DNA of 64,000 bases, from the NCBI RefSeq assembly GCF_037975245.1, contig NC_092577.1, positions 28,948,398-29,012,397 of the forward strand, in the 5' to 3' direction. This document shows, in pieces, positions 46,730-58,104 of the stretch (position 1 is the stretch's first letter; every line of letters begins with the position of its first letter). The stretch is from Apostichopus japonicus. Lineage: Eukaryota > Echinodermata > Holothuroidea > Aspidochirotida > Stichopodidae. The translations under genes and the position numbers were made by a program. Under the pieces are notes generated by a model. That model searched no databases and had not been told where the DNA came from. It saw nothing but the letters and a program-made list of their open reading frames with translations.

Positions 46730-47551
46730 TAAGATGAGTGAGTGCTAACCATCATTGAGGATTCATAATGATAAATAGACAGAGATGGAATCATCAAATA
46801 ATGTACAGGGATATATTCCTACTGTAGGTTATTGCATTTTTTATAACTACGATTTTTACAGTTTTGTAATAATATTTCAATATTGCAAATGGCTTGACTT
46901 TACTTGAAGGCTACGATATATCAATCAGTATAAAGTATGAACTATGTGTATAGTCGTATGGTGTTGACCTAGTAATAAATCTTGTTATGGCATAAAATGT
47001 TGACCATTCTAATCTTACTACAACAAATAAGTTACAATAGTATTCATTGGTTGGATCATACTTTTCGAGATGAAGGAATGAGTAAGAATTGTTGGTGTTA
47101 TGCTTTTTCGTGTCCAAAACAATAAACAAACTGTTTTACACCATATCATTATTTATAGTAAGTAATGTGTATTTTATCGGGAGTTTTATGACAGAAATTA
47201 GTCGTTGAGATCAATGATGTTGCTTATTATACAAAATCTTTGACCAGCTTGACCAAATTAAACTTTAATTATTGCACTTTTAATACAGTTCTACTTTTTA
47301 ATATAATTTACATCAAGAAACCATGTTTACAAAAAATGTCCATGGCAATAGTGAAATATCATGACGCTCATGAGGTATATTCCCGTGACCAGTTAAACTC
47401 ACATTGATAGAACAATAGTGCATTGTTCATAACTAAATCAAGTATATGTTACATATCATAGACTGCAAACATTTAAACTTGAACATATGCCTCATTTATT
47501 TCGATTTTTCATGGTATTGTTTTGTATTTTGTTCAATGTATCTACAGTATC
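46730..47551. other. AT-rich region, no gene seen
   Basis: No recognisable domain or element ends. Confidence 0.5.
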
Positions 47552-48242
47552 CAGGGGCGTATCCAGGATTTTCTAAACCGGGGGGCGCGAATTACTATCT
47601 AAGCGGAGCGCCACCATCGGTTGGCGCGCAGCGTACAAGAAAATTTCTGGTTTTGACACACCCCAGATCACCGGAAATAGCACTTTTTGGGCTTGATATG
47701 ACCAACAAGATGTACACTTTTGCCTGAGAACCGAGAATTTTCCCAATAGTTTTTTTTCACCCATAACCATTTTGAAGATTGTCACCAGTCACACATTATG
47801 TTCGACCTCGTCGCATCTCATGTGGATCATTGCTTTTTGTAGGGGATTCTACGTCACGGCCCACAATACCCGTAAGCCCCACTTTTCAAGGTTTTAAGCC
47901 CATTATTCGTTCAGAATTTGAAAATTCACAATTCTCGTGAAAAAATTCACTTCAAAACATACCCATAATGTTGCTCAGGGAATTTCGAAAATTCAGACAC
48001 AGTTAATTTATTGGTGTGCAAATATTAAAACTTCTTATAACGGCTACTATAAAACTTCGTTGAAGGAAATACCAGACATTTCCGAAACCGAACACATCTA
48101 AAGTTTGGAGGCTGTTCGTCCCAGAACGCCATTTTCATGCTCACTGATATGATGTGATATCTGCTGTTTGCTTTAAAAATTCGAATAATTGAAATGAGAC
48201 TGATATAAATAACTATTATCTGTTTATTTTGCAATGCTCCAC

Positions 48243-49272
48243 CAGTGGCGTAACGATGAGCCTTGGGGGGGGGGGGCTACTGGCCCAAAGGGTCCACTAT
48301 CAGGAGGTCCAAGCAAGGGAGTCCATAGAAATGTTTACAAGGGTGGGGGCTCAGTAGGTCATATAGGTGTAACACATCACTTGATACTATCTAAGCGGAG
48401 CGCCACCATCGGTTGGCGCGGAGCGTACAACGCTTTTTGTGCCAAAAAATACTCCTAGATCGTCGGAAAAGACACTTCCCGTTCAAGTTGAAGTTACACA
48501 TCGGTTATTTTGAGATCTCATGTCTTAGGATTTTGACTTTTAATAATTTCAGATATTCATTATGGGTCCGTATGCAATGAACATAACTAGAGAAAATGTT
48601 GGATGGGGGAAATCATTGAAATGTCAAATACTTAACTTTTTTTTAATTTTGGATTTTCCATTAAGGGGCGGGCAAGTGCCCCCTCCCCCTGCTGTATGGA
48701 GTATAATGGAGACTACTGTACAAATACAGTAATCAAACCTAAGCATATGCCTAATTTCGGCTGAAACTTTGTCTCCATCTAAGCCTAATTAAGGTGCTTT
48801 ATTAATTACCAGATACACCGAAGGCATCTTTATTCTTACATTTTATTATTATACTTATATGACAGCTCTGCCTTCTTTTTCAAATGAACGCAGTTTCAAG
48901 TCTGTTGGATGTTGGGTTTTTGTTTTAGAATTTTTCAAAAAATCATATGTCCCGATGTTTTACCTAGTACAACATTGGCTGGAATTGGGTTTAAAATAAT
49001 ATACTTTGTTTTCATTTTAATAATAAATAACACAACTAGCTCGATACAGACATGAATACCCAATCAGCCCATGATCATGATGTCCGTATTCCGTATCACG
49101 TAAAAATATGTATATTGTCTTTTTCAGTCTTGCATGAATTTTTCTTTTCCAGTAAACGGGCCCTCCCTATCCAAAGAGGTACACTTTTTCTGTGCATCAG
49201 TATAGCAGGGGCCCCCTTTTGGTCGGGGCCACCGGCTCAGCACGGTCCGAGCCCATAGGAGTTACGCTACTT
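48243..49272. mobile_element. Nested hAT-like element
   Basis: It begins CAGTGGCGTAACGATGAGCC and ends with the inverse of a diverged AGTAGCGTAACTCCTATGGG. The flanks are TGCTCCAC (48235-48242) and TGCCCCAC (49273-49280), a 7/8 match. It contains a piece of the related CTATCTAAGCGGAGCGCCAC repeat at about 48388. Confidence 0.65.
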
Positions 49273-49434
49273 TGCCCCACATTCTTTTCATTTCGAAAGA
49301 CGCACAGTTTCAAGTTCATTAGGCTACACACTGAAGGCTTCGATTCTCTATCTGCCTTCAGTTTAGGGAAGATCTTGGGATTTTCATCTAGATATTGCTA
49401 GATATCCATACAGTACAGTGCGCTTGGGATTTCT

Positions 49435-49600
49435 TGGATTTTATTCTCCTTTTTCTCTCTTTCTTCTTTTTCTTTTCCCTTTCTTCTTCTCCTTCCTCCT
49501 CCCCCCCCCCCTTTGTTCCCTTTTTTGTTCTCTTTTTTTCTCTCCTCTTTTTCTTACCCGGGGGGAGGGGGCGCGCGCCCCCAACGCCCCCCCCCCCTGG
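49435..49600 (+). repeat. Long polypyrimidine tract
   Basis: About 130 bases almost wholly C and T (TTTTCTCTCTTTCTTCTTTT type) followed by a C/G-rich inverted end. The inverted purine-rich partner is at 58850-58995. It is carried as part of the hAT-like repeat. Confidence 0.9.
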
Positions 49601-49617
49601 ATACGCGCCTGAGTATC

Positions 49618-50636
49618 GGATTGTCTTATTGTCTGTGCAGACTTAAGAATTAACAGTTAAGCAATCAAATGAAATTCAGAAAGAGAGATTACTTAGAAGT
49701 TAATTTAAAATATTTCTCCTCTACCTTTGTTTCCTTAAGCAAGTCATTTGCGCGAGGGGTGAAGGGGTTGGGAGAAGTGAAAAGAGAATATCCATTGCCT
49801 GGCACTTGTTTGTTAATACAAAGGTTCAGCTGGTTTAGCATTGTCGAGAAGTGTAAAGGGATATCTATAGTATTGAAAAAAAGTGTACCAATTTTTTTCA
49901 GACCGTTTCACATGCAATATACATAAAACTACGATATCGGATGTAATGTGTAAGCTGCATAACTTAAAATATACAGTGAACGTACTGTTTCGTCAATTGG
50001 AGAAACAGAGAAATAAAACAAAGGGTTGTTAGCATCCATTCAATTATCATGTAGAAATAATGAATCAGTCTATCAATTGTAATCCGTTGACAAAAGAATG
50101 TTGGAATCAACCGGCAGGGAACTAATGAGTACGGGATACCACGGTTGAATAAAACGTCAGGGGTCTATAGATCCACGCTTCTGGGCAGGCCAGAGAAGGA
50201 GGAGGGTAGATGGGCCAGGTGGCATGAGCCTAAGAATTTCAAGGGGCCTATTCACTCTGGTAGGGGCGAAGGGGGACCTTTGGTAAAGAATATTAATATT
50301 GTAAAGAGTGTCAATGAGATATCCTTTGGCACAAAATATCACTACCATATTGTAAAGTCTAGTCAGTCCGTGTTGGCCAAGAAATATAATTGGTCACCAC
50401 AGTTCTGAGTTACAAACTGATCAATAGTAACTTACTGTCCTATGTTAATATATATTTACTTAAAGTTTCTAGGTATTTCAGAACGACAAAGGGGTGTACA
50501 ACCCCGATGGCAAGGACAGAGCACAACAAATATACTTTATACTTCAAAAAGCGTAAAAGGTAAGTTGAAAATATCCAAAACAGTACAGTGAACTTGCAAA
50601 TAAAACTGTGAACTTAGCATTCAATGCACACTGACT
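49618..50636. other. No gene seen
   Basis: AT-rich. The open frames at 49669-49926 and 50145-50408 show no recognisable domain. Confidence 0.45.
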
Positions 50637-50872
50637 GATCGGTGACATCCCTATGTTCCGACGTCTCTATGTTCCGACGTTAATATGTCCCGACGTCTAT
50701 GTTCCGACAAAAAGAAAAAAATCGGAGCAATTTGTTGTTATCCAAAAATGAGTTTGTACCAAGAAAAGTAGTTTTGTGACCCCAATATTCTTTTTCTAAT
50801 TGAATCAAACATCAAGATATCGTTTTCTTTGCTGCTGTTAGGAGAACGGTAAACAACGCCAATAGATACACA
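50637..50872 (-). repeat. GGTGACATCC element joined to a CR1 endonuclease fragment
   Basis: 50637-50795 is a compact copy of the element seen split at 13689-16086, with four GTTCCGACG-type repeats. 50796-50872 repeats the CR1 endonuclease fragment of 16095-16160 (minus-strand YRSPNSS segment). The same junction between element and CR1 thus exists twice in the window. It abuts the Gmr1-like RNase H. Confidence 0.75.
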
Positions 50873-51076
50873 TCAAACATTTGTAAACTAAGTAACAGAG
50901 CTAAGGTTTCTTTCTCAACAGTTGAATAGTTTTGTTGATGCTTATTAAATTACTTAGAGAAATAACATACAAGGTGGTCGATGCCTTCACTATCCTTTTG
51001 TAATAAAATAGAACCGGCACCAAAATCCGATGCATCTACAGCTAGTTTGAATTTCTTTCCAAAATCAGGAGCAATC
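50873..51076 (-). pseudogene. Gmr1-like retroelement: RNase H fragment
   Basis: The minus strand reads KFKLAVDASDFGAGSILLQK near 51040 and STVEKETLALLLSLQ near 50890, the first half of a Ty3/gypsy RNase H with the catalytic DAS aspartate. A stop interrupts after CYFSK. Homology ends at 50873, so the 3' end of the element is lost. Confidence 0.85.
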
Positions 51077-52057
51077 TGTCACAACTTCCGTGGGATAATA
51101 CAAAATGGCACCCTCTAGCGCCCCCTCTGTTGCGACCCCGGGTTTTTCCTTTGGCCTTCAAAGCAGATAAAAATAAACTTTTAGATAGATTCAGGGAAGT
51201 AAACTCAAAGGACCAAAAGACTACTGAGATGTTTCTGAAAGTTAACAAAAACGATATATTTACAATGATACGATCTCTACTGATTTGTACAAGGATTATT
51301 GGTACTAGAAATTTGGAATATTACAGATTTTACAATATTATACGGCCGTTAAATTTTTAAAAGATTACTTAACTTATCTTACGCGGCGCGTGCCGGCTCT
51401 CGGTTCCTTTCGTAGCTGTTCTGACCTCCTTGCGTCACCAACAACGATGTCGGGATTCTCCCTCGTAGGCTGGTATCCCGTGACTTGGTCAGGAGCAAAA
51501 CCGTTCCCCGCTGGTCCAATTCGACTCAACGTTTGTATCCCAAGGATGGCTTCCTCCTGGGTGAACTCCGAAAAACTCTGCCGAAGTCACGCCTGTCCCG
51601 GTTAAACGACGCACCAATCTTATAAACAAACAGTCCACCGGTTCCTCCGTCCGTCCCCTCGATTAATCTTTTATCTCAGATGAATTTCTTTTTACAATAG
51701 ATCGGAAAACTCTGAACTAAACTCCTCATCACCGAAAATATCTCTTCTTATATAGCCGGGTTTAATCTCCCGAAAGTTCTTTTCCAGGAATCCTGACGGA
51801 AAAACATCGAGAATCATCCATGTCTCGAAGATACGACTGATAGTTCAACGTTCATTGGTCGACGATATCCGGTCACCTGCTAAAAATAACTTCCCGTATG
51901 TTCTGGAAATTTGTACTCGCTAATACCGAATAGCGCCATCATTTCTCGTAGCTTCCAGAAAAAAACGCACAAGTTGTCAGTCACGACGAGTGACCTACTT
52001 ATCACCCTGACCAGCATATACTGAATACACGTACAATGAATAAAGTCGTTCGTGACA
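51077..52057 (-). mobile_element. Solo LTR, 981 bp, 5-bp target duplication
   Basis: It begins TGTCACAACTTCCG and ends CGTTCGTGACA, with CAATC on both sides (51072-51076 and 52058-52062). Removing it and one CAATC restores continuity between the RT end and RNase H of the surrounding retroelement. On the minus strand a TATATAAG word at about 51750 could be the LTR promoter, so minus is the more likely orientation. Its internal region and second LTR were probably lost by LTR recombination. Confidence 0.85.
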
Positions 52058-52938
52058 CAATCAAAACAGGGGAGTTCATTAAAATTGCCTTAACGCTTTC
52101 AAACGCGTTTTGGCACGCATCACTCCACTGAAACTTAACCTTCTTACTCAATAAGTTTGTCAGGGGGATCACTAGATCAGAGAAATTGTGGCAATATCTC
52201 CTATAATATCCAACCATGCCTAAAAAGCGCATGAGATGTTTCCTAGAAACGGGAACGGGAAAGTTATCAATTGCCTCAACTTTCGCTCTAATTGGTCGAA
52301 CTCGACCCTGTCCCACCACATGGCCTAAATATACCACCTGAGCCTGTGCGAACTCACTCTTCACGAGGTTAGCTGTCAGGTTCACAGAACAGAGTCTCTC
52401 CATGAGAGATCTGATTTGAGTGATGTGCTCTTGCCAAGTTTGAATATAAATAACAATGTCGTCAATATAAACGATGCAACCTTGAAGATCACCCACAAGG
52501 GTATTTATGAAACGTTGAAAAGTAGCTGGTGCATTTTTCATACCGAAGGGCATGACCGTATACTGATATAACCCACTCGGGGTAACAAACGCCAAAATTC
52601 TCTTTGCGGCCTCTGAGAGGGGAATTTCCCAGTACCCTTTCAAGAGGTCAAACTTAGTTACATACTTTGACTGTCCTATTTGATCAATACAGTCATCAAT
52701 TCTAGGAATTGGATATGAATCAGAACGAGTAACTGAATTCACCTTTCTATAGTCAGTGCAAAACCGGAAACTGCCATCTGGTTTTGGAACAAGAATACAT
52801 GGAGAGCTCCAGGGACTATCACTGGGCTCAAATTATATTATTTTCTAATATGTACTTAACTTCATTCTGCAAGTGTTTCATCTTAATAGGACTTAACCTA
52901 TATGGATGCTGCTTAATAGGTACAGCATCACCAACATG
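52058..52938 (-). pseudogene. Gmr1-like retroelement: reverse transcriptase
   Basis: The minus strand reads a pre-RT segment (GDAVPIKQHPYRLSP near 52925), SSPCILVPKPDGSFRFCTDY near 52780, then YVTKFDLLKGYWEIPLSEA. TVMPFGMKNAPATFQRFIN follows near 52545 and the catalytic VYIDDIVIY near 52455. The thumb segment YLGHVVGQG...FLGMVGYYRRYC comes next. The frame is nearly intact, apart from a shift near 52820. The sequence is Ty3/gypsy type and lies downstream of the integrase. Confidence 0.9.
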
Positions 52939-53190
52939 TATGTATGTATGTATGTATGTATATGTGATCTTCCCGTAAGCAGGAACTCGCGAAAGAAGCC
53001 ATGGAGGCTTATAGACTCGCAAGCTGACCGAAGCCAATCTCTCGGCACACATCCATTTAACGTCCATGTCGGGAAGTTGTTATTGAACAACACCCTTGCC
53101 AGACGACACACCTTGCTGTCGGCGGGGAATCGAACCGGGGATCTCATGACTGGGAGACGCCGGCGTTAACCACTAGGCTATACACTCCAC
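52939..53190 (-). mobile_element. tRNA-derived SINE, minus strand
   Basis: The minus strand carries a box A (TAGCCTAGTGGTTAACG at about 53175) and a perfect box B (GGTTCGATTCC at about 53133), then a body of about 180 bp and a tail of CATA repeats at 52939-52960. It lies between the VDV and GDA codons of the pre-RT segment, and ATGTT is repeated at both edges. It postdates the retroelement. Confidence 0.85.
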
Positions 53191-54858
53191 CTTAACATCA
53201 ACATTGTGACACACTAGATGCGTCCTTCGTGGAATGTAAGTAAACAGATCAACATGTGAATTAATTAAATCGGACATCTCGATTTGATGTTTGCTTAGAT
53301 AAGTGAGACAATTTCTCACTAAGATTAAATAAAACATCAGAATTTTTCAACTTAACAGAAATATCTGGAAGATGTTCAGAGGGGTCAGTTCGAAAGAAAT
53401 ACAATCCAAACCTGACTGATCTCTGATACATGGGGCAGTGGCAAGGGCGACTCCAGTTGGAGTATTGAGAGATTTCACTTCCGGTGAAGGAAGAGGTGTC
53501 AGAGGTGAAACTGAATCCTCTCTTTGGTGGTATGCCTTATTAGCATATTGACATGGCAAAAACGTTTGTTTTTCCTCCTGTCAGGGGTGGAAATAATGTA
53601 ATTTGTGTCGCTTGTTTTTTCTTTCACGACATACGGACCTGAATAGCGCGCTCGAAGAGCCTGCCCTTGTATCGGCATTAGCACTAGCACTTGATCCCCT
53701 GGGGCAAATTGCCTGTCAGTGGCTTTGGTATCATACCAAGTTTTCATTTTGGTTTGGGACTCCTTCACGTTATTCCTTGCCAACTCCCATGCATTGGTCA
53801 GCCTACTCTTAAAATCTGACACGTAGTCAAGGAGATTAACATCATCAGTTTCATCAACTAATTTCTCCTTGAATAATTTTAATGGCCCACGGACATTGTG
53901 TCCAAATACGAGTTAAAATGGGCTAAACCCTAGTGACTCCTGGACAGATTCACGGGCTGCAAATAAAAGAAAATGAATACCTTGATCCCACTGTTTTTCC
54001 TTCTCACAACAGTAGGTTTTGATCATACTCTTAAGAGTTTGATGAAATCGTTCTAGTGCACCTTGGCTTTCAGGGTGATAAGCACTAGATGTAATTTGAT
54101 GAATATTCAATTCATACAATACTTGTTGAAACAAGTTCGACATAAAATTAGAACCCTGGTCAGACTGCACTGATTTAGGTAAACCAAACGTAGTAAAAAA
54201 CTTCAGTAAAGCAGTCGCAATAGTCTTAGCCTTTATATTCCTGAGAGGTATTGCCTCAGGAAATCTCGTTGACGCACACATAATAGTTAGCAAATATTCG
54301 TGACCAGACCGAGTTTTTGGTAGCGGTCCAACACAATCTACGATTACTCGGATTAAACGGTTCTTCGAAAGCCGGAATCGGTTTTAGTGGTGCCTTGGGA
54401 ATCTTTTGATTAGGTTTCCCCACAATTTGGCACACGTGACACGACTTGCAATAGTCAGCGACAACTGAACGTAAACCAGGCCAAAAGAAATTATCCAGAA
54501 TTCTGTTGTAGGTTTTAGTAACACCTAAATGACCTGCAAATGGGGTGTCATGAGCGACACTTAAAATTCCTTTACGGTATACCGGAGGAACAACAATCTG
54601 GTGGATAGTGCGCCATTCGTCATTTGACGAGACATCTCGTGGTCGCCACTTTCGCATTAAAACCCCATGTTTTAGATAAAAATCAACAAAGACACTCGGT
54701 AATTCTTCTTCAGTTACAGCTTCCTGAATCAACTTGATTAATTCAGGGTCTTTTCTTTGTTCAGAAATCAGAGTGTTCTTGGAAATGTTAATGGGTGTGG
54801 AATGAGTAGTAGGGTCGGCCTTTGCCACTACGACGTTGTCACAGAATTTAAGCACCAA
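53191..54858 (-). pseudogene. Gmr1-like retroelement: integrase and linker to RT
   Basis: In order on the minus strand come an HHCC zinc finger (HLGVTKTYNRILDNFFWPGL near 54550, then CKSCHVCQIVGKPN) and a core with the first Asp region near 54345. SVQSDQGSNF follows near 54155, and YHPESQGALERFHQ near 54070 carries the catalytic Glu. A GPY/F module (SGPYVVKEK near 53620) is next, then a proline-rich linker running on towards RT. Frameshifts occur near 54330, 53910 and 53550. Gag and protease are not visible upstream of 54858, so the copy is 5' truncated. Confidence 0.9.
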
Positions 54859-55756
54859 TCAAAATAGATCTCAGAAAAGATTTGGGTTTCAGCCAATCGC
54901 AGGCATTTCCTGGATAAACAACATGTCTGCGCCCTTGTGTAAACTTATGCCGACCCCGGTTTCAGTGGTGTACACGGACTAACGTTAGTAATAACCAAGG
55001 CCTATACTTACAGTCACTTTATTACGCTGAACAACCAAAGTGAAGCCTTCAGTACCTAGTTTTGATATGAACGCAATGCAAGTGTGCCCGGTGACTGTTC
55101 TGAGGACTACCAAGTAAAAGTGGTCGGATTTCACAGAATAACGTTATTGCATTACTTGAAAATTCGTCCATATGACTTCAAGTTACACACTGACTCACTG
55201 AGAGAGACGTGAGACTGGAGTAGGCTAGGCCCTAGGCTAATAATTAAATAGGCAAAGGCCTAACACTTAATGTTAATGTTACAGCTCGTATGGCACTTGT
55301 ACCTAATTATCTGAAAACGAAACTCATGATGAGGGACGTGTTGAAGATTCGTGTGGATCTTCCAGGCAGGTAGGTCTAGGCTATATAATGTTTCTTCTCC
55401 AGTCCTACGTTTTTCCAAACAAGAGGATATTAATTATTCCTATTTCCCCATGATATTTCAGAAATATGATAGATTTGAAGACAAACAATGGTCTGATTGA
55501 GATATTGAAATGCAATGGTCTCCAACTATGTAAAACTCATTTAACTTAAATAGGCCTCTACATGTTATGATATTCCTTGTAAATTGTGATTGGCCATTAA
55601 TAATGTTGTCTGCAAATGTATTTTCCATATAATGGAGATATACTCCACATCCATGACTGATTCATCATTTTCATACATTCATCCCCCTGCTGATGGTTCT
55701 TCAAAGTTTCATTCCCTACAGTACTATGTGTGGCATTTGCATTGAGGGATGATTTG
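54859..55756. other. Region with one candidate exon
   Basis: Apart from the possible exon at 55290-55369, no coding region, element ends or gag homology could be supported here. Confidence 0.45.
55290..55369 (+). CDS. Candidate first coding exon, unknown protein
   Basis: Starts MALVPNYLKTKLMMRDVLKI and ends at CAG|GTAGGT after 26 codons plus two bases. The composition looks protein-like. I do not recognise it, and no phase-matched next exon was found. It may be chance. Confidence 0.25.
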
Positions 55757-56409
55757 CAAGGGCGGCGGAACCAGGTGGGCACAGGGGGCACGTGCCCCCC
55801 CCCCCCCCACTTTTCCTCAGGTTAAATATGTGCCCTTTTTCTACATAAAAATTGAGGTGTCTCAAGTTAGCAAGAGGCCAGGGAACCAGAATGAACACTC
55901 GGGAAGGGCCATTTCCGTCCATCTGAGGGGTTTGTAAAACCAAAAATTTTCTTGCACGCTCTGTGCCAACTGATGGTGGCGCTCCGCTCAGATAGTCGTG
56001 CATACAACTTTGCAAATCCTGGCTACGCCCTGACTTTTTAATGAATTTCTGTGGGTCAAACTCAAAGCTATTTCGAATGGAAAAAATTGTTAAGAAATTA
56101 ACAAGAAATAAACTCTAATTTGGAAGTTTCCTACATTAGCAACTAACATGATTTCACCTCATTTTGTCTCAAAAGAAAACTTGTTCCTTGTTACCCAATT
56201 TGCACATTAGATATTGCATTGCTAGTATGCATATTTTCCTTGAGGGGGGGGGGGGGCTTTGATGGAGTGATGTGTATATGCAAATAAGAAAATACAATAA
56301 GAGTTATAAAGGGTACTAAATATAAGGCTGCATCAGTCCAATCAAAGTTCTGCAAAGTGCCCTTTGATGTCGGTGCCCCCTCAGATTAAAAGTGTTTCCG
56401 CCGCCCTTG
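55757..56409. mobile_element. hAT-like element with exact 8-bp target duplication
   Basis: The ends are CAAGGGCGGCGGAACCAGG and the inverse of CAAGGGCGGCGGAAACACT. ATGATTTG lies exactly on both sides (55749-55756 and 56410-56417). The interior contains long C and G runs and a copy of the GCCAACTGATGGTGGCGCTC repeat. No transposase. Confidence 0.85.
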
Positions 56410-56417
56410 ATGATTTG

Positions 56418-57396
56418 TTTTTTGACATTCAACTCCAAAATTGGACTTCAGTTTTAAAGTTCCAGGTGCTAGAAACATAGACCAAATTGATTTCTTTCTT
56501 TTTGGAACTTGTTAGGCCATTATATAATCTGTTCTGGTGATGCAGAATTCATTCAGCAGGTGGTTCAATTGCATCAACAGATATCATACAGCCAAACAGT
56601 TCTCAAAAAGAAGGTCAAGTATTCGGCACCCTCATGAGACTTGTAACAAAAGGAATTACAGGAGTTTTCAGTGGCAAAGCTCTCGTTGAATTTCCTCACA
56701 TTGTCTACATAGGAATTTTCCCTGTCATAATCTCGCTTTCTAGTGTCCATCACTCTACACAGCAAATGTGAATGATAGGGGTAATTTTAAAGTAATCATG
56801 ACTTCATTATAGACCATCCACTGGTGTTCCAATGAAAGACTCAAAATGAGTTGTTAGCTCGGCAGCAAAATTCAGATTAAACAACAACAAAAAATGTTAA
56901 AAGGAAACATGTTTGGATGTTGCCATCTCATACTTTGGAACTACTGGTACAGATAACTAATATAGAAAGAAAAAGTGCAGGTACTTTATGAATAATTGGA
57001 TTCATATCCACATACTGTTGAGTTTATGTTGTGCGTAGTGAGTGTGTCTGTAAACTAGAAGGTGAAGTTGATCTCATATAGAATGGTATATCAAGGCAGT
57101 GTCCAGTAAAAAGGAGACTTCAACTGCAATACCAATTATCTCTTGATAATATATTACAAAATGAAAATATGTGAGGAAGTGAGTGGAGTGGGAATTGGAG
57201 ACAGCATAATGAACACATAAATTGGTGTCACTGTTCCTGTGGCTTTGTAAAGGTCTCTTGGAATTTCTTTATATTCTTGCAAGGAAAAAGTTAATGAGCA
57301 ATATGTTTTGTGCAATATAGAAGCCCGGTAAAGAAAATAGATATGCATTGAGAGTGTTTCAAGTAAATCACTAATTCCAGGTGGGGTTCCCCTTAA
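56418..57396. other. No firm gene; two short exon-like stretches
   Basis: On the minus strand 56577-56760 and 57165-57290 read protein-like sequence, the latter after a TTTTTCCTTGCAAG acceptor. On the plus strand about 56543-56608 could also be an exon. The signals conflict and none can be chained in phase. Confidence 0.25.
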
Positions 57397-57639
57397 AGGT
57401 ATACTATATTGGCCCCAACTATGCTAGATATTCAAATATGGTCACCTTTGGTCAAAATTCTTAAACTTTTTTTTATTACAAACTTCGAGGAAATTTCCCA
57501 ACTGGGACATTTAGTCATCTTGTGTGTTCCTTAACAATTTCTGAGAACAGTTTGTATAGTAAAGACCTCCAGGCAAGAACTTTTTGAAAACTTCTAGCAG
57601 TTATAGCATGCTATAATTTGGGGCCTATACTGACTACCT
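57397..57639. mobile_element. TTAA-flanked 243-bp MITE
   Basis: The left end is AGGTATACTATATTGGCCCC and the right end is the inverse of AGGTAGTCAGTATAGGCCCC, each beside TTAA (57393-57396 and 57640-57643). The inner part (CCAACTATGCTAGATA and the inverse of CCAAATTATAGCATGCTATA) resembles the ends at 104 and 21471. It belongs to the same Kolobok-like family. Confidence 0.75.
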
Positions 57640-57786
57640 TTAAAGCCAAAAGTTTGACTAATCTCTGTGCCAAAATACCCTCAAAAGTATGGACAAATAT
57701 TGTTATTCTATAGTGGCTGACACTGGGAACCACCACCTCTCAGTCAGCACTTTGTAGTACTTTAGGGTGGAGGTTGAGGCTGGGGG

Positions 57787-58096
57787 CAGGCACGTAGCCA
57801 AAGGGGGCGAAGGGGGCAGCCGCCCCCCCCCCTTGAGCATTTAAAAAAAAATTGTTTAATGTTTTTATGATATCACTAGTAATTTCAAAAGAGTAAATGC
57901 TAAGATGCAACTTACAAGACCTGGGAAGTGCCTTTTCCAGCCATCTGGTAGGCATTTTCAGCCAAACTTTGGTTGTACGCTTCGTGCCAATCATGGTGGC
58001 GCTACGCTTAGATAGTTTGCAATGCCGAATGTACGGCTCTGATAACTTGCCAACAGTTTTGCCCCTCCCTTGGCAAAATTCCTGGCTACGCGCCTG
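57787..58096. mobile_element. hAT-like MITE, exact 8-bp target duplication
   Basis: The ends are CAGGCACGTAGCCAAAGG and the inverse of CAGGCGCGTAGCCAGGAATT. GCTGGGGG lies on both sides (57779-57786 and 58097-58104). It is the most complete copy of a repeat whose fragments occur at 14430, 47600, 48390, 55960 and 59400. Confidence 0.88.
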
Positions 58097-58104
58097 GCTG
58101 GGGG

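Larger units (their letters stand above)
47552..49611. mobile_element. hAT-like element with G/C runs, itself interrupted
   Basis: The left end is CAGGGGCGTATCCAGGATTT and the right end is the inverse of CAGGCGCGTATCCAGGGGGG. AGTATC lies on both sides (47546-47551 and 49612-49617), probably part of an 8-bp duplication. The internal phrase CTATCTAAGCGGAGCGCCAC places it in the same family as 57787-58096. It is split by 48243-49272. No transposase. Confidence 0.7.

Noticed and set aside
50873-54858. Two separate gypsy copies placed side by side, giving a false integrase-RT order
   Set aside because: The linker after the integrase runs directly into the pre-RT segment with matching character on both sides of the SINE, and the order matches a known deuterostome group. 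It is not fully excluded, since both ends are truncated.
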